Below are positions 43,101 to 51,443 of a stretch of DNA of 64,000 bases, one piece after another. How positions within the stretch are numbered: the first letter of the stretch is position 1; each line of letters begins with the position of its first letter. Below the pieces are notes generated by a model. That model made no database searches. It was not told where the DNA came from and was given only the letters and a program-made list of their open reading frames with translations. The position numbers were made by a program, and so were the translations under genes. Source of the DNA: Desulfosporosinus hippei DSM 8344 (lineage in GTDB: Bacteria; Bacillota; Desulfitobacteriia; Desulfitobacteriales; Desulfitobacteriaceae); contig NZ_FNCP01000014.1 of NCBI RefSeq assembly GCF_900100785.1, positions 62,001 through 126,000 on the forward strand, given 5' to 3'.

Positions 43101-43576
43101 AGATAGAACGGTTCTTTAAACTGCTGCATACGCCAAGAGAGTTCGATGAAATTCACTTGGGGGAAGAGGGATTAATATTGCATCGTAAGCGGGATCAGGA
43201 GGAGTGTGCTGTGAAGGCTTTTCAGATGTCTTCCGGACAGCGGGCTTCTCTGGCGCTTTCAGTCATGTTTGCTGTTCACCTTGCAGCCCCTAATGCTCCT
43301 AAATTTATAATTATGGATGAACCGGTGGCCAATATGGATGATCTTCATCTTATGAATCTTTTAGATTTGCTGCGTGACCTTGCGTTGTCAGGCCGGCAGA
43401 TTTTTTTCACAACGGCAAATCCGGATGTAGCAAATTTGTTCCGAAGAAAATTCAGTTTCTTTGAAGAACAATTTACTCACTTTGAGTTTTCGCGTCACTC
43501 CGGCAAACCTGTTCAAATTCGAGCAATGAAGTACTCACCGGATAAGGAAAATCCATTTTTTTCTCACATTAGCTAA
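40196..43576 (+). CDS. SMC/Rad50-like ATPase with zinc hook
   Basis: The 1126-residue protein starts at GTG after GAGGAGG. Residues 1-220 are an extra N-terminal domain of unknown fold. Walker A is GSNGSGKTS (about 244-252). Two long coiled-coil arms (about 380-650 and 690-985) meet at a zinc-hook motif CPLC (about 658). The C-terminal lobe has ABC signature QMSSGQRASLAL (about 1010), Walker B KFIIMDEPVANMDD (about 1036) and a switch FFTTANPDV. Such proteins sense or tether DNA ends; in Lamassu-type defence the SMC protein detects phage DNA and releases an effector. The neighbours here differ from the Lamassu partners I know. Confidence 0.85.
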   Translation: MKLSDVLESLRFDNEIKPGEFSFRNEEFEFFRVIRSEELLPSIQFSEYFFMKVSEATIAKMTEEDDLTYFREFQAKLLAKPFFAHKSDLRWNLYLIIVIESYELLKDSNLARKIEDDADYARKFITIPDDISILLDKQWLQTAKADNIGQIDPLQEWNHHLEPLQLTGCLTQAFANKGKERVSQYLEGQPFLSEGTAPPIRRSRNSEDYEEKIRTVESISFDGFRKHCFDQLKPILPTKVNLIHGSNGSGKTSAVEAIELALTDDIRRCSEFGDSVEETANQLQVLCRTESGKTLPYQSGKKLADYKKLAQSWYGVTPGHKSELNNYFHRFNYFDSEAAYRFALSESSNKNHERFDYSDNLSQLVFGDSILETQKKWHRYKEEFDDQLKALKKGRDEYRALKTELGLKFESLSHVQAVQPMELDKLLASIHLRESKTEFGAATELENMESLNLLIKSVEPRRKEIIEFPFNKDTLTLEQVQIQLKLSKDNHDLLMTDKESKVADQKYLESERNRLSSEITKYKEKEFLVEQSIEDIKRYWQEWKAVRKVLEDDQAQVQKRRKLEQKLELLNHKLNLLQSFGARYSRLPIIKKPDLSLLPQESIQQLHGAVEDKTKSLKQLKQELVAAENLMGELKAMLSRIQHIGKDFLEIDRTTITCPLCKHNHGTHIQLTEAIQSANAMSGQEDNSLNVLRQRIEDLQADIDLLNNQLKQQDLTKRDVKQVNEAYMELANDLLFELDASQKNPEEQLQNIHNVLAAQNEWQEQLNIIRDQLQVLDNIGFSNTEIIQAELFQKENEFYMLYIEQQSADSFETYVIVKQKELQGQANEVNQASAQLRNQDADLEQRLLQISLEELNKSIAEQEKQIGLWKNFQDSLETLLPDFQLEQDDNLRAWAIQLETARIQIELLLEKNKQDHEKMRLQSEWDEAGKELDRLQNKIHRCEMASNVLGQLRSLKTYTEEFITKNIAKIERFFKLLHTPREFDEIHLGEEGLILHRKRDQEECAVKAFQMSSGQRASLALSVMFAVHLAAPNAPKFIIMDEPVANMDDLHLMNLLDLLRDLALSGRQIFFTTANPDVANLFRRKFSFFEEQFTHFEFSRHSGKPVQIRAMKYSPDKENPFFSHIS

Positions 43577-43607
43577 TTGCTGAGCTTTAACTGAAAGGAT
43601 GTTTTTA

Positions 43608-44882
43608 ATGTCATCTAGCCGTAGCGCACATATTCATGCTTTATTATTAAACCATTTTCAATATGGGGATGGAGCTGCAGGTTATTTAAGGGGAATGATT
43701 CCTGGTTTATATAGGTATCTGCAAGAATTCTTTGCCACTCGCTCGGATATTGAACGACTGCAACAGGCGGAATTTTTAAGTGAGCGTATTTTGTCATTAA
43801 CCGATTTCGCAGATATGATTCCTTTGCGTTCCACGGTTGCAACGTTGGAAATTAAACACTTGATTCGATATAAAAAGCAAACTGATCACACAGCGCATAC
43901 CGTGTATCTGTTTTTGCTTGGTATTTGGATATACGATCATATTACAGGAATACGTGAAGTGATCGACAAATCTATTGACAGTAGAAAACCACTGAAATTG
44001 TTCGTTTTTCAATGGACATTTGCCTCTCTCCTCCATGATGTGGGCTACTTGTATTACGATTTTGAAGAGGGAGACAATTCCTCATCGTGGAAGTTATTTG
44101 ATGACATGCTTTCATTTAATTATTTTCTACGATTTTCAGAAGAGCTAGGTGAAGAGAGAAAAATAGAATTGAAACAATTATGGCAGGAATTTTCCGAAAA
44201 GTATGAGTTACCATCCCATGCGGAACAAACAAGTTCAGGGCAGCTCATTGAATCGTTAGACCATATTCCGTGGCTTGCTGAACTGCTCCCATCATACCAC
44301 TCCGGATTAGAAACGATGAATTCCAGGCATAGCATTGGAGCTGGGTTACATTCATTTGCTTATCAAATGTCTTCTACCGGGTATAATGGACACCCAGTCG
44401 TCGATCATGGTATAGCAGGCAGTTTGATTTTATTTAAGTACACTTCGATTTGGTACTGGTTAAGCAAACATGCGGCAGAAAAGTATCCTTTGCTGCATGA
44501 GGAACTGAATGCACGTTTTCATTACTATCCTCACACTTTGGAAAAGTATGTAATTTCTGCTTGTAAAGCAGTGGCTTATCATAATATGCCGGAAGTTATG
44601 TTCAATCTTGAAGAAGAGCCTTTACTCTACTTAGCTGTACTGTGTGATGAGCTTCAGATTTGGGACCGCTTCCATTCAGGACCGGAGCTTATTGACAATT
44701 GGAAGTCGATTAAGCATTGTATGGCTGAAAACATAGAGGCAGAGTTGATCGTGAATGAAATTGAATCTCCCATGCTTCATCTTATGGCTTCCCAGCACCA
44801 TTACGATAAGCTGCGTGACAATTTAGAGAAAAGGTTAGTGGAATGGGAGTGTTATGTACGGGTCACTAAGATCGATAATTGA
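43608..44882 (+). CDS. HD-domain protein of the nitrilase/SMC operon
   Basis: The 424-residue protein has the ordered HD-superfamily residues: a histidine helix DHTAHTVYLFLLGIWIYDHI, the HD pair in SLLHDVGYLYY, then VVDHGIAGSLILFK, AYHNMPEV, and the distal aspartate in LCDELQIWDR. HD proteins are metal-dependent phosphohydrolases of nucleotides or cyclic nucleotides. I chose the ATG at 43608, with GAAAGGA at a proper distance. It is the third and last gene of the operon, 31 nt after the SMC gene. It could make or remove a nucleotide signal for the nitrilase-like effector; that is inference. Confidence 0.75.
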   Translation: MSSSRSAHIHALLLNHFQYGDGAAGYLRGMIPGLYRYLQEFFATRSDIERLQQAEFLSERILSLTDFADMIPLRSTVATLEIKHLIRYKKQTDHTAHTVYLFLLGIWIYDHITGIREVIDKSIDSRKPLKLFVFQWTFASLLHDVGYLYYDFEEGDNSSSWKLFDDMLSFNYFLRFSEELGEERKIELKQLWQEFSEKYELPSHAEQTSSGQLIESLDHIPWLAELLPSYHSGLETMNSRHSIGAGLHSFAYQMSSTGYNGHPVVDHGIAGSLILFKYTSIWYWLSKHAAEKYPLLHEELNARFHYYPHTLEKYVISACKAVAYHNMPEVMFNLEEEPLLYLAVLCDELQIWDRFHSGPELIDNWKSIKHCMAENIEAELIVNEIESPMLHLMASQHHYDKLRDNLEKRLVEWECYVRVTKIDN

Positions 44883-45098
44883 TTCTTAATAATAGTAAGA
44901 AAAATGATTTATTGAATTATTGTAGAGAATGTAATTATTTGTTTAAGCCATATAATCGAGGTTAAGGGATAATTCAAAATATGAAATATGTCTGTTTGGT
45001 TTCATTTTTTTGCAGAAGAATATTAAATATTGAGATATTAGCAGGAATCCAATGAATCGACAGAGAAAATTTGAGGTACAGCAGTTAAGTTCTAATAT
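44883..45098. other. AT-rich gap between SMC operon and inverted repeat
   Basis: No gene is supported here. A frame from ATG 45052 runs rightward through the left inverted repeat and stops inside the radical SAM gene (antisense). It gains meaning only if the adjacent segment is inverted, when it would be fused in frame to the glycosyltransferase. A promoter pointing into the repeat could lie here but none is obvious. Confidence 0.4.
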
Positions 45099-45125
45099 AT
45101 CAATAAAGGATAACTATAAATTATC
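45099..45125 (+). repeat. left 27-bp inverted repeat of the putative invertible cassette
   Basis: A 27-bp sequence containing GGATAACTATAAATTATC is repeated exactly, in opposite orientation, at 50187-50213. Its core is itself partly symmetrical (GATAA-7nt-TTATC), as expected of a tyrosine-recombinase crossover site. The radical SAM stop codon lies at its inner edge. Confidence 0.85.
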
Positions 45126-45966
45126 AGACGGTCCACTCCGATATATTACGATTAGAAATACGCCAATCGTTTCCTTCGGTACGGTTTTTCACATCACAAT
45201 AACGGCAGAATGGAATGGGAGTGGTAAGGAAATTTAGAATTTCTTTTTTATCCTTAGCTTGATAGATATTAATGCAGTCTTGTGGGGAGAGAGATAAGTT
45301 AGTATTAAAGTAATGATTAAAATGATGAATATTTGGAGCTATACAACAAGTGTATAGTTTTCCTTCTCTGAGAAAGATGCATCTATTGGCAATATCACAA
45401 CTAATAAAACTGTGATATGCATCTTGTTGTCCTTGGAGATCAAACGGAAAATGTGAGGATTTTTTTTCTCTTCCCGGCGTATTACAAAACTTATATTTAA
45501 TTTCATGTTTCCATATAGTATGAGCTAAAACTTTATAGTCTACTTTAATCGGATACTTGGTAAGTATGAATTCAATTTGGGCAGATTTACAGGCAGACCA
45601 AAAATTTTGATCCATCTGGTCGAGTATTATGCCGTTGGTGTATAAAATAATATTCGTTTCTGGGAAAAAGGCTCTGGCAACGTGGAAGAAATCCGTAATA
45701 TCAGGATGAAGCAAAGGCTCCCCTCCTAAGAGCATGATATATTCTACCTCGTTGCCAAAAAGTATCGCCAAACGCTTCATGTCACGTTCAAATTCCTTTA
45801 TATCAGCAAACACCGGTTTGGCAAGTGGTGAAAAATGTGTGCACATATGACAATTTAAATTGCAGTGTTCTACCAAATGGGTTTCTAATCTTAAAAGGGT
45901 GCGAGGGATACGTTGGGGTAGCCCATTATGCTCAGAAATAAGATTAGGTTCGCTTCTTTTGTCCAT
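45124..45966 (-). CDS. radical SAM protein with C-terminal cysteines
   Basis: The 280-residue protein starts at the ATG with AAAGGA upstream. The radical SAM motif is C35-xxx-C39-xx-C42 (CNLNCHMC), followed by LGGEPLLHPD and LYTNGI. The C-terminal third has several cysteines (CDIANRCIF, YTCCIAP, CRYCDV), probably auxiliary cluster ligands as in SPASM/Twitch proteins. Enzymes of this type are common beside glycosyltransferases and peptide-modification genes. It is divergent from the STAND gene and sits inside the inverted repeats. Confidence 0.85.
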   Translation of the reverse strand: MDKRSEPNLISEHNGLPQRIPRTLLRLETHLVEHCNLNCHMCTHFSPLAKPVFADIKEFERDMKRLAILFGNEVEYIMLLGGEPLLHPDITDFFHVARAFFPETNIILYTNGIILDQMDQNFWSACKSAQIEFILTKYPIKVDYKVLAHTIWKHEIKYKFCNTPGREKKSSHFPFDLQGQQDAYHSFISCDIANRCIFLREGKLYTCCIAPNIHHFNHYFNTNLSLSPQDCINIYQAKDKKEILNFLTTPIPFCRYCDVKNRTEGNDWRISNRNISEWTV

Positions 45967-46007
45967 TGTATCAATTCCTTTCACTGTAATGTTGGGAGAA
46001 GAAAAAT

Positions 46008-49000
46008 ATGGTTGATGGTCTAAACTGGGGAAGTATTAAAAATGGATTTCAGGGATTTGAGCATCTGGCCTATGATTTTGTACAAGCTGCATTTCCGTCT
46101 CCCTCCTCGCAAAGATGGAGTAAGACACGGGAAACCCAAGACGGAAATCGAGATGCCTATTCCGTTATATTGGGCTATCAGCCAACACCGCTATCTGCGG
46201 AAGAATGGTGGATGGAAGCTAAATATTCAACTAAAAAGGAGGTTTTGCCACGCTATCGCTTGGATGCCACAATTGTAAGCGCCGCAATAGAAGGAAATGT
46301 ATCTAAAGTAATCTTTGTCACAAATATCTCTATCAGTACAAAAACCATTGTAGATATCCGTCTTGCCTTGCATCATTCCTTGCAATGCAGAGATGTCCAT
46401 TTCTGCACAAAAAATACCCTGGAATATTGGTTGTTGAATAATCCTAAAATTTTTAAAAAGTATTTCTACAAGCCAGATCGGGATAAACTTCGGTTAGCCC
46501 CTTTATTTCTGATAGAAGGGCTGGAATTCTATTCGGAAGCAAAACGGAGACAGTCATTTTGTGAACCCTTGGAGACTTTGCGGACAAAGCATAAGTATCA
46601 TCTTTATTTTTCTCTATTTAGTGGTTCAAGCCAAGAACTTCGGCTATCCATTGCCTCTGGACTAAGGGGTATCCATCTGTGCTCAGGAGAAAATATTGAT
46701 GTTAGCGAAGGGGAAAATCAAATTATTGCCGAGGTTGAGCTGTCCGAGCAATATGAAATAGATTATAAAAGTCCGGGGGGAAAAACCACAATACGCACTG
46801 ATTTTTTAGATGGTACAGTGTTTAAACTTGGGGAAATAGAAATTATTACAAAACGTCCATTGGATGTAATTTCTAATACGAACATGCCTCTTGAGATCCA
46901 AAGGCAAAAAAGGATCTTAACATTACTTCAGGAATCCTTCCTCAGCTTTAAGAAAAATCAATCCGCTGTAATCCATAGTATTTATGGTAATTCCGGAACC
47001 GGGAAAAGCTTTCTTCTGATAGATTTCATTAATAGCGAGCTGCTTTTGGATCGAATTGTACTTTTTATCACTTTTTCCGCAGACAGTTTAGTCAATGATA
47101 AACGTATTTGCGAACTGCTCCTCTTCATACTGTTTCCGTATTTAGCATTTGGCTCCATAGATAGTGATTATTTGAAGGAGATCCAGGCAACGCATAGAAT
47201 CAGTGAATTCGTGCTTCAGTCTGTAGCGGCTAAAGACAAGCCTGATGTGCTCCATAAACTATATTTTGGAGTTTCTTGGGAGACGGAGATCTTTCCCGAT
47301 GAGATTTCTATTAATGAGCGTATTATCATCTTGGATGATATGCAAAAGCTCCATCCTGATACTGCCAAAATATTATATATAATTTTGGCAGAACTGAAAC
47401 GAAAAAAAATTCCGGTCTTTGTTGTCTTAAGCGGATGGCCGGATTTTCGTACCTTATCTGAATATGGGGTTTTCCGGGAAAGGACCACATTAAATGAACA
47501 TGAATATGCCCTTGTAGCAGAAGACCTAATCACAGCTTTTACACAAACTTATCCCTTATCATTTCAATTAACTCCCCAGCTTTGTAATGTCATCTTTCCC
47601 AGTGTCATCGACTTATTACAGTTTATTAAATATTATGACAACATTAAACATGGGACTTTCACTTTAGAAGATTTTTTACTGGCCTGCCGGATGTTTATAA
47701 ACGGACAAATTGCCGAGGAATATATCTTGGAACCGTTTCTCAAGCTTTTCCAAGGGGATTCTTGCGTGAAGGCTTTGTGCAACCAAATTTATTGGTCAAT
47801 TAGCGGTGTGGTGGCCAAGCCAGACAGGGCGGACGCTGCTCGAAAATTACTAAAAAACAGTTTGGTCAAATATAGTGAAAATGGTGGAAGATTAGTTCCT
47901 TATCATGACCATTATCAACAGATTTATCGGAGACGTATTCTAAAAACTTCTGGCGATACCCCTTTATCCACTGGTAATCCTTATGAGGATCTCCATAATG
48001 TGCTCTTTTTCAGTGTCGACATTGAACGCCTTCGAGATGCGGCAAAGGATGTCTTGGCATTAAAGGAACTAGGAAGATATTATTCACTTCTTTATATTCT
48101 GGAAAATGTGTTTGAAGGTGACGATAAAAATCTTTTGCGGGGAAAGCTAGGAGACGTTTTGTTCTATAAACTTTATCTCGCCTACGGCTTCGGTATTGCC
48201 AACCAGAGCCGCACAAAATCCGGAAAAGATGTTTTTGCCCAAATTTGTTTAGAAACCTGTGGCAATGGCAATATGGAAGTTCAGCTAACTTGTATGGATG
48301 CTACTTTTGAATTAATAAACAGCAGCTATGAGTGGCTGGATCATAAGCAAGCGGAAAAGCACATCAAGGATCTGCTTACACTTGTTGCAAAGCTGCAAAT
48401 GTTTGGGTATGTAGATAAAGATATCAATCGATGCGAAAAATATATTCTTTCCCGCTCTATTAAGATGCTGATGCTCTCTGATCAAAATCAGCCGGTTGCT
48501 GAAGAGGAATTTCGGAGCTTAGAGACTGTTGCTTATGCTTACTGCTATAACTATGAAGCACTTTTCTTTAAGTTGAGATATGCGGAAACTCTTTATTTTC
48601 GTGATACCGATGCTGCTTTTGGCATGGTACAGGCGTGTATGGTCGGTTTGAAAGAATTGCGCGGTCAGGAGGAAAAGTTTTATTTGTGGGCAAAAATGGA
48701 TTATCATTTTCTGGATATGATACTTCATGATCAGACTGAGCTAATTCAAGAAGTGATCAAGGACCATCAGGAACTAAAAAGAGATTGCTATAATGACTAC
48801 CGCAAAAGAGTCTTTGTTTTAGCCAGTTATTTTTATAGCTATGGGCTAATAGAGGAAGGCAATCGCTATTTCTTCTCTGATATCGTGGTGGCACGGGATC
48901 TACGCCCGCGTCAGAAAGCGTTTTACTATGAAACACTAGCTTTATATGAAGCCCTAAATAATAATGGGATAGCAGCATTATCAGCATTGCAGGAAGCAGC

Positions 49001-49157
49001 TAAACTTTTTGCGGAGCTTCCAACTTATTTGGGAATTATTCAGCATAATCAAAGGTTGCTTGAAAGTGGACAGTTTTCAAGATGTAATATACGTTTTTGC
49101 CGCAATGGTATACTTGAACCGGGAATATATAGTCTCGACCCTCGTTGTATATGGTAG
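46008..49157 (+). CDS. STAND NTPase with N-terminal PD-(D/E)xK nuclease (Avs-like)
   Basis: The 1049-residue protein has a restriction-endonuclease-fold domain at residues 15-140, with E18, D49 (GNRDAY) and E70-x-K72 (WMEAKYS), similar to the Mrr-type nuclease of Avs proteins. A beta-rich linker (about 165-290) is followed by a STAND/AAA-type ATPase: Walker A GNSGTGKS (about 329-336), Walker B RIIILDDMQ (about 434-442) and a sensor region VVLSGWPDF. Residues 600-1049 are helical repeats, TPR-like, and would be the target sensor. In Avs systems such proteins recognise conserved phage proteins and then cut DNA. It lies in the centre of the putative invertible cassette. Confidence 0.8.
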   Translation: MVDGLNWGSIKNGFQGFEHLAYDFVQAAFPSPSSQRWSKTRETQDGNRDAYSVILGYQPTPLSAEEWWMEAKYSTKKEVLPRYRLDATIVSAAIEGNVSKVIFVTNISISTKTIVDIRLALHHSLQCRDVHFCTKNTLEYWLLNNPKIFKKYFYKPDRDKLRLAPLFLIEGLEFYSEAKRRQSFCEPLETLRTKHKYHLYFSLFSGSSQELRLSIASGLRGIHLCSGENIDVSEGENQIIAEVELSEQYEIDYKSPGGKTTIRTDFLDGTVFKLGEIEIITKRPLDVISNTNMPLEIQRQKRILTLLQESFLSFKKNQSAVIHSIYGNSGTGKSFLLIDFINSELLLDRIVLFITFSADSLVNDKRICELLLFILFPYLAFGSIDSDYLKEIQATHRISEFVLQSVAAKDKPDVLHKLYFGVSWETEIFPDEISINERIIILDDMQKLHPDTAKILYIILAELKRKKIPVFVVLSGWPDFRTLSEYGVFRERTTLNEHEYALVAEDLITAFTQTYPLSFQLTPQLCNVIFPSVIDLLQFIKYYDNIKHGTFTLEDFLLACRMFINGQIAEEYILEPFLKLFQGDSCVKALCNQIYWSISGVVAKPDRADAARKLLKNSLVKYSENGGRLVPYHDHYQQIYRRRILKTSGDTPLSTGNPYEDLHNVLFFSVDIERLRDAAKDVLALKELGRYYSLLYILENVFEGDDKNLLRGKLGDVLFYKLYLAYGFGIANQSRTKSGKDVFAQICLETCGNGNMEVQLTCMDATFELINSSYEWLDHKQAEKHIKDLLTLVAKLQMFGYVDKDINRCEKYILSRSIKMLMLSDQNQPVAEEEFRSLETVAYAYCYNYEALFFKLRYAETLYFRDTDAAFGMVQACMVGLKELRGQEEKFYLWAKMDYHFLDMILHDQTELIQEVIKDHQELKRDCYNDYRKRVFVLASYFYSYGLIEEGNRYFFSDIVVARDLRPRQKAFYYETLALYEALNNNGIAALSALQEAAKLFAELPTYLGIIQHNQRLLESGQFSRCNIRFCRNGILEPGIYSLDPRCIW

Positions 49158-49174
49158 CCCCAGCAATAGCCTAT

Positions 49175-50167
49175 TTAATAGATTTTAGTGTCTTTAATAT
49201 GAGGCTGAATATGCTGGCGTAATTGTTCCGCCGTTGTATATTCCATGTATTCCTCAAAATCAACAATTTTCTTTATACCTTGGAAAGAATATGCCATGAG
49301 ATCCTTGCGGGTCTGCTCTTCAAATGTAAATTCAAAAATTTCGCGAATAATAAGGTTATAAAACTGCTCACAAAACTTATAATAATTAAATCGGTAACGC
49401 TCATATTTTTCATAATCCTTTAAATAAGTTCGCAAATGGCTAAATACTTTGCAAAAATCATCAATATGTTTTTGAGAGATGGATTGGACTATAGAATTAG
49501 AACGTTTATAGTGATGATAACAGACTAAGGGAATACAAATGACCTTTTTAGCGTTAAGGGTTGCCACAAAGGAAAACAATAAGTCTTCAAATAAAGTGTT
49601 TTCTAAAAAACGGAGCACCTGATATTCTAAAAATTCTTTGCGATAGATCTTATTTACACTGGAAGGAATAATATTTATACCTAAGTCATATTGTTTGGTT
49701 AGCACTTTCAAAGCCACATCCCCAGTAAAGGTGATCAATTTGTCATATTTGCACTTAAATAACGGTTCTGGAATTGGCGCATCGTAGCTTCGGACCAGAG
49801 AACACATGCCAATATCAGCTCCATGAATCTCCATATGCTTGACACATTCCTCATAATAATCCACATCAACCCAATCATCACTATCACAGAATGCTATATA
49901 GCGCCCTTTTGCCAAATTCATTCCTATGTTCCTCGCGCCTCCAGGTCCTAAGTGAACTTTTTGGCGCTGAAAGATAATTACTATTTCGTTGTTAATTTGG
50001 TAAGGATAAATGATTCTTTCTACATCTTCATCTGAACAATCGTCTATGATGATGATTTCTAAGTTTTTCAGCGTTTGAGATATCAGCGAATCTATGCATT
50101 GTGGTAGATATTTTCCTGTATTATATACGGGAATGATCACACTGAGTATAATATCCAATTCTACCAT
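49175..50167 (-). CDS. family 2 glycosyltransferase
   Basis: The 330-residue protein starts at the ATG with GAGAGGA upstream, just inside the right inverted repeat. The GT-A fold is clear: LSVIIPVYNTGKYLPQCIDS, IIIDDCSDED, GPGGARNIGMNLAKG and the metal-binding FCDSDDWVD. It probably transfers a sugar in surface polysaccharide or teichoic acid synthesis. A longer frame from 50353 reads through the repeat and overlaps the recombinase gene, so the N-terminus may depend on the cassette orientation. It converges with the STAND gene, 17 nt apart. Confidence 0.9.
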   Translation of the reverse strand: MVELDIILSVIIPVYNTGKYLPQCIDSLISQTLKNLEIIIIDDCSDEDVERIIYPYQINNEIVIIFQRQKVHLGPGGARNIGMNLAKGRYIAFCDSDDWVDVDYYEECVKHMEIHGADIGMCSLVRSYDAPIPEPLFKCKYDKLITFTGDVALKVLTKQYDLGINIIPSSVNKIYRKEFLEYQVLRFLENTLFEDLLFSFVATLNAKKVICIPLVCYHHYKRSNSIVQSISQKHIDDFCKVFSHLRTYLKDYEKYERYRFNYYKFCEQFYNLIIREIFEFTFEEQTRKDLMAYSFQGIKKIVDFEEYMEYTTAEQLRQHIQPHIKDTKIY

Positions 50168-50186
50168 GCGGATCTGTCCTCTCAAC

Positions 50187-50213
50187 GATAATTTATAGTT
50201 ATCCTTTATTGAT
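50187..50213 (-). repeat. right 27-bp inverted repeat of the putative invertible cassette
   Basis: Exact reverse complement of 45099-45125. The last codons and stop (TAA) of the tyrosine recombinase lie inside it, so inversion would keep the recombinase reading frame unchanged. Confidence 0.85.
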
Positions 50214-51125
50214 GATGATTTTGTTTCGAGGATGTTTGGCTGTAAGGATATATTTTTGTTTTGTAGATGTAACGTGGGTGTAAATTTGAGTCGTAGTGAT
50301 AGAACTGTGTCCCAACAACTTTTGGATATAGCGAATATCGACATCTTCCTCAAGCAAAAGAGTCGCGAAGGAATGCCTAAACATATGGGGAGTTATATGG
50401 TTTGTGATGCCGGCTTTATCGACATATTTATTAATCATGTATCTAACCGATTGTTCAGATAAACGGTTTTTTAATCGATTGACAAAAAAGAATCCACTAG
50501 ATTTAATATCATTGTGAAATTTTTCGCTATAACTTTTAAGAGCAGCAATTACATCTTCATTACCTAGTTGAATTATCCTCTCTTTTGAGCCTTTACCTGT
50601 TATTAGAATAGCTTTATTTATTAAATCCACATTATGATTAGATAGAGAACAAAGTTCGGAAACTCTTGCTCCGGTTGCAAATAACAACTCAAGTACAGCG
50701 ATATCCCGATAAAATGTTTTAATTTGAAACTCTGTGTTATCGTGTCTGGAAATTTCCGAATAAACAACGGATAGTATTTTTTCTAGGTTATTAATTGGTA
50801 TTGTTCGAGGTAATAGTGAAGGCTCTTTAAATTTCACATTAAGTCTTGAAAATGGGTTTTTAGCTAGAATTTCTTATTCTAAATAATTAAAGAAAGCTTT
50901 TAAACAAGCGATTTTTCTTTTAATTGTTTTTGGTTTGAATATCTTATGAATATGAGTCAGATAGTTACTAACTCCGCCTTTATTGATTTCATATCTGGAA
51001 TATTCCATGAAATTTATAAATTGATTTAAATCAATAGAATAGGCCTTTATGGTCTTGGGATTTAAATTTTTTCGATACAGACAATAGCTTAAATAATTTT
51101 CAGTCAATAGTTTCAATTCTTGCAT
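50199..51125 (-). pseudogene. tyrosine recombinase interrupted by one in-frame stop
   Basis: The upstream part (51125-50877) encodes a SAM-like core-binding domain (LTENYLSYCLYRKNLNPKTI). The downstream part encodes the catalytic domain with all active-site residues: R in ATGARVSELCSLS, K in ITGKGSKERII, H-x-x-R in TPHMFRHSFATLL, H in LGHSSITTTQIYTHV and the nucleophile Y in the same block. The two are in the same frame and separated only by TAA at 50874-50876, where relatives have a sense codon. It may be inactive, rescued by readthrough, or a sequencing error. Its 3' end lies in the right inverted repeat. Confidence 0.85.
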
Positions 51126-51143
51126 AACAGTTCGCTCCCTCAT

Positions 51144-51443
51144 AGTCGATTAAGGGATATTGTATCTAAAAGAGCTGATTCTGTCTTGATGCAGAAGAGA
51201 GGTTGGTAGAAAAGGCGACTCGCATCAATTGATAATGATACAGATGATTTTACAGATTATCTTTCGAAGATGATCGACCAAGTAATAGAAAAAAATCACA
51301 ATGATAGAGACAGCTAGATTTATGCAGTAATCTGGATTGCCGCCGTCATCGAGATCGGAGGCGACTGGCGGAGGCCAAGGTCCTGCTTGAAATGGAGAAT
51401 GGGGTAAGTGGCTGGTAGAGAGAGTACGGAGCCGGACGGCTTA
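51144..51443. other. intergenic debris upstream of the recombinase
   Basis: It includes an orphan C-terminal coding scrap ending at about 51318 (ASINDNDTDDFTDYLSKMID and QVIEKNHNDRDS), with no start. The rest shows no recognisable gene. The recombinase promoter should be near 51150-51180 on the minus strand. Confidence 0.35.

Noticed and set aside
38468-44882. calling the operon Lamassu
   Set aside because: The SMC-like ATPase fits, but the nitrilase-fold protein and the large HD protein do not match the partner set I know; left as an unnamed system.
45052-45237. 61-residue ORF as an independent gene
   Set aside because: It overlaps the radical SAM gene antisense, has a weak RBS and no family; its only interest is the in-frame fusion predicted after cassette inversion.
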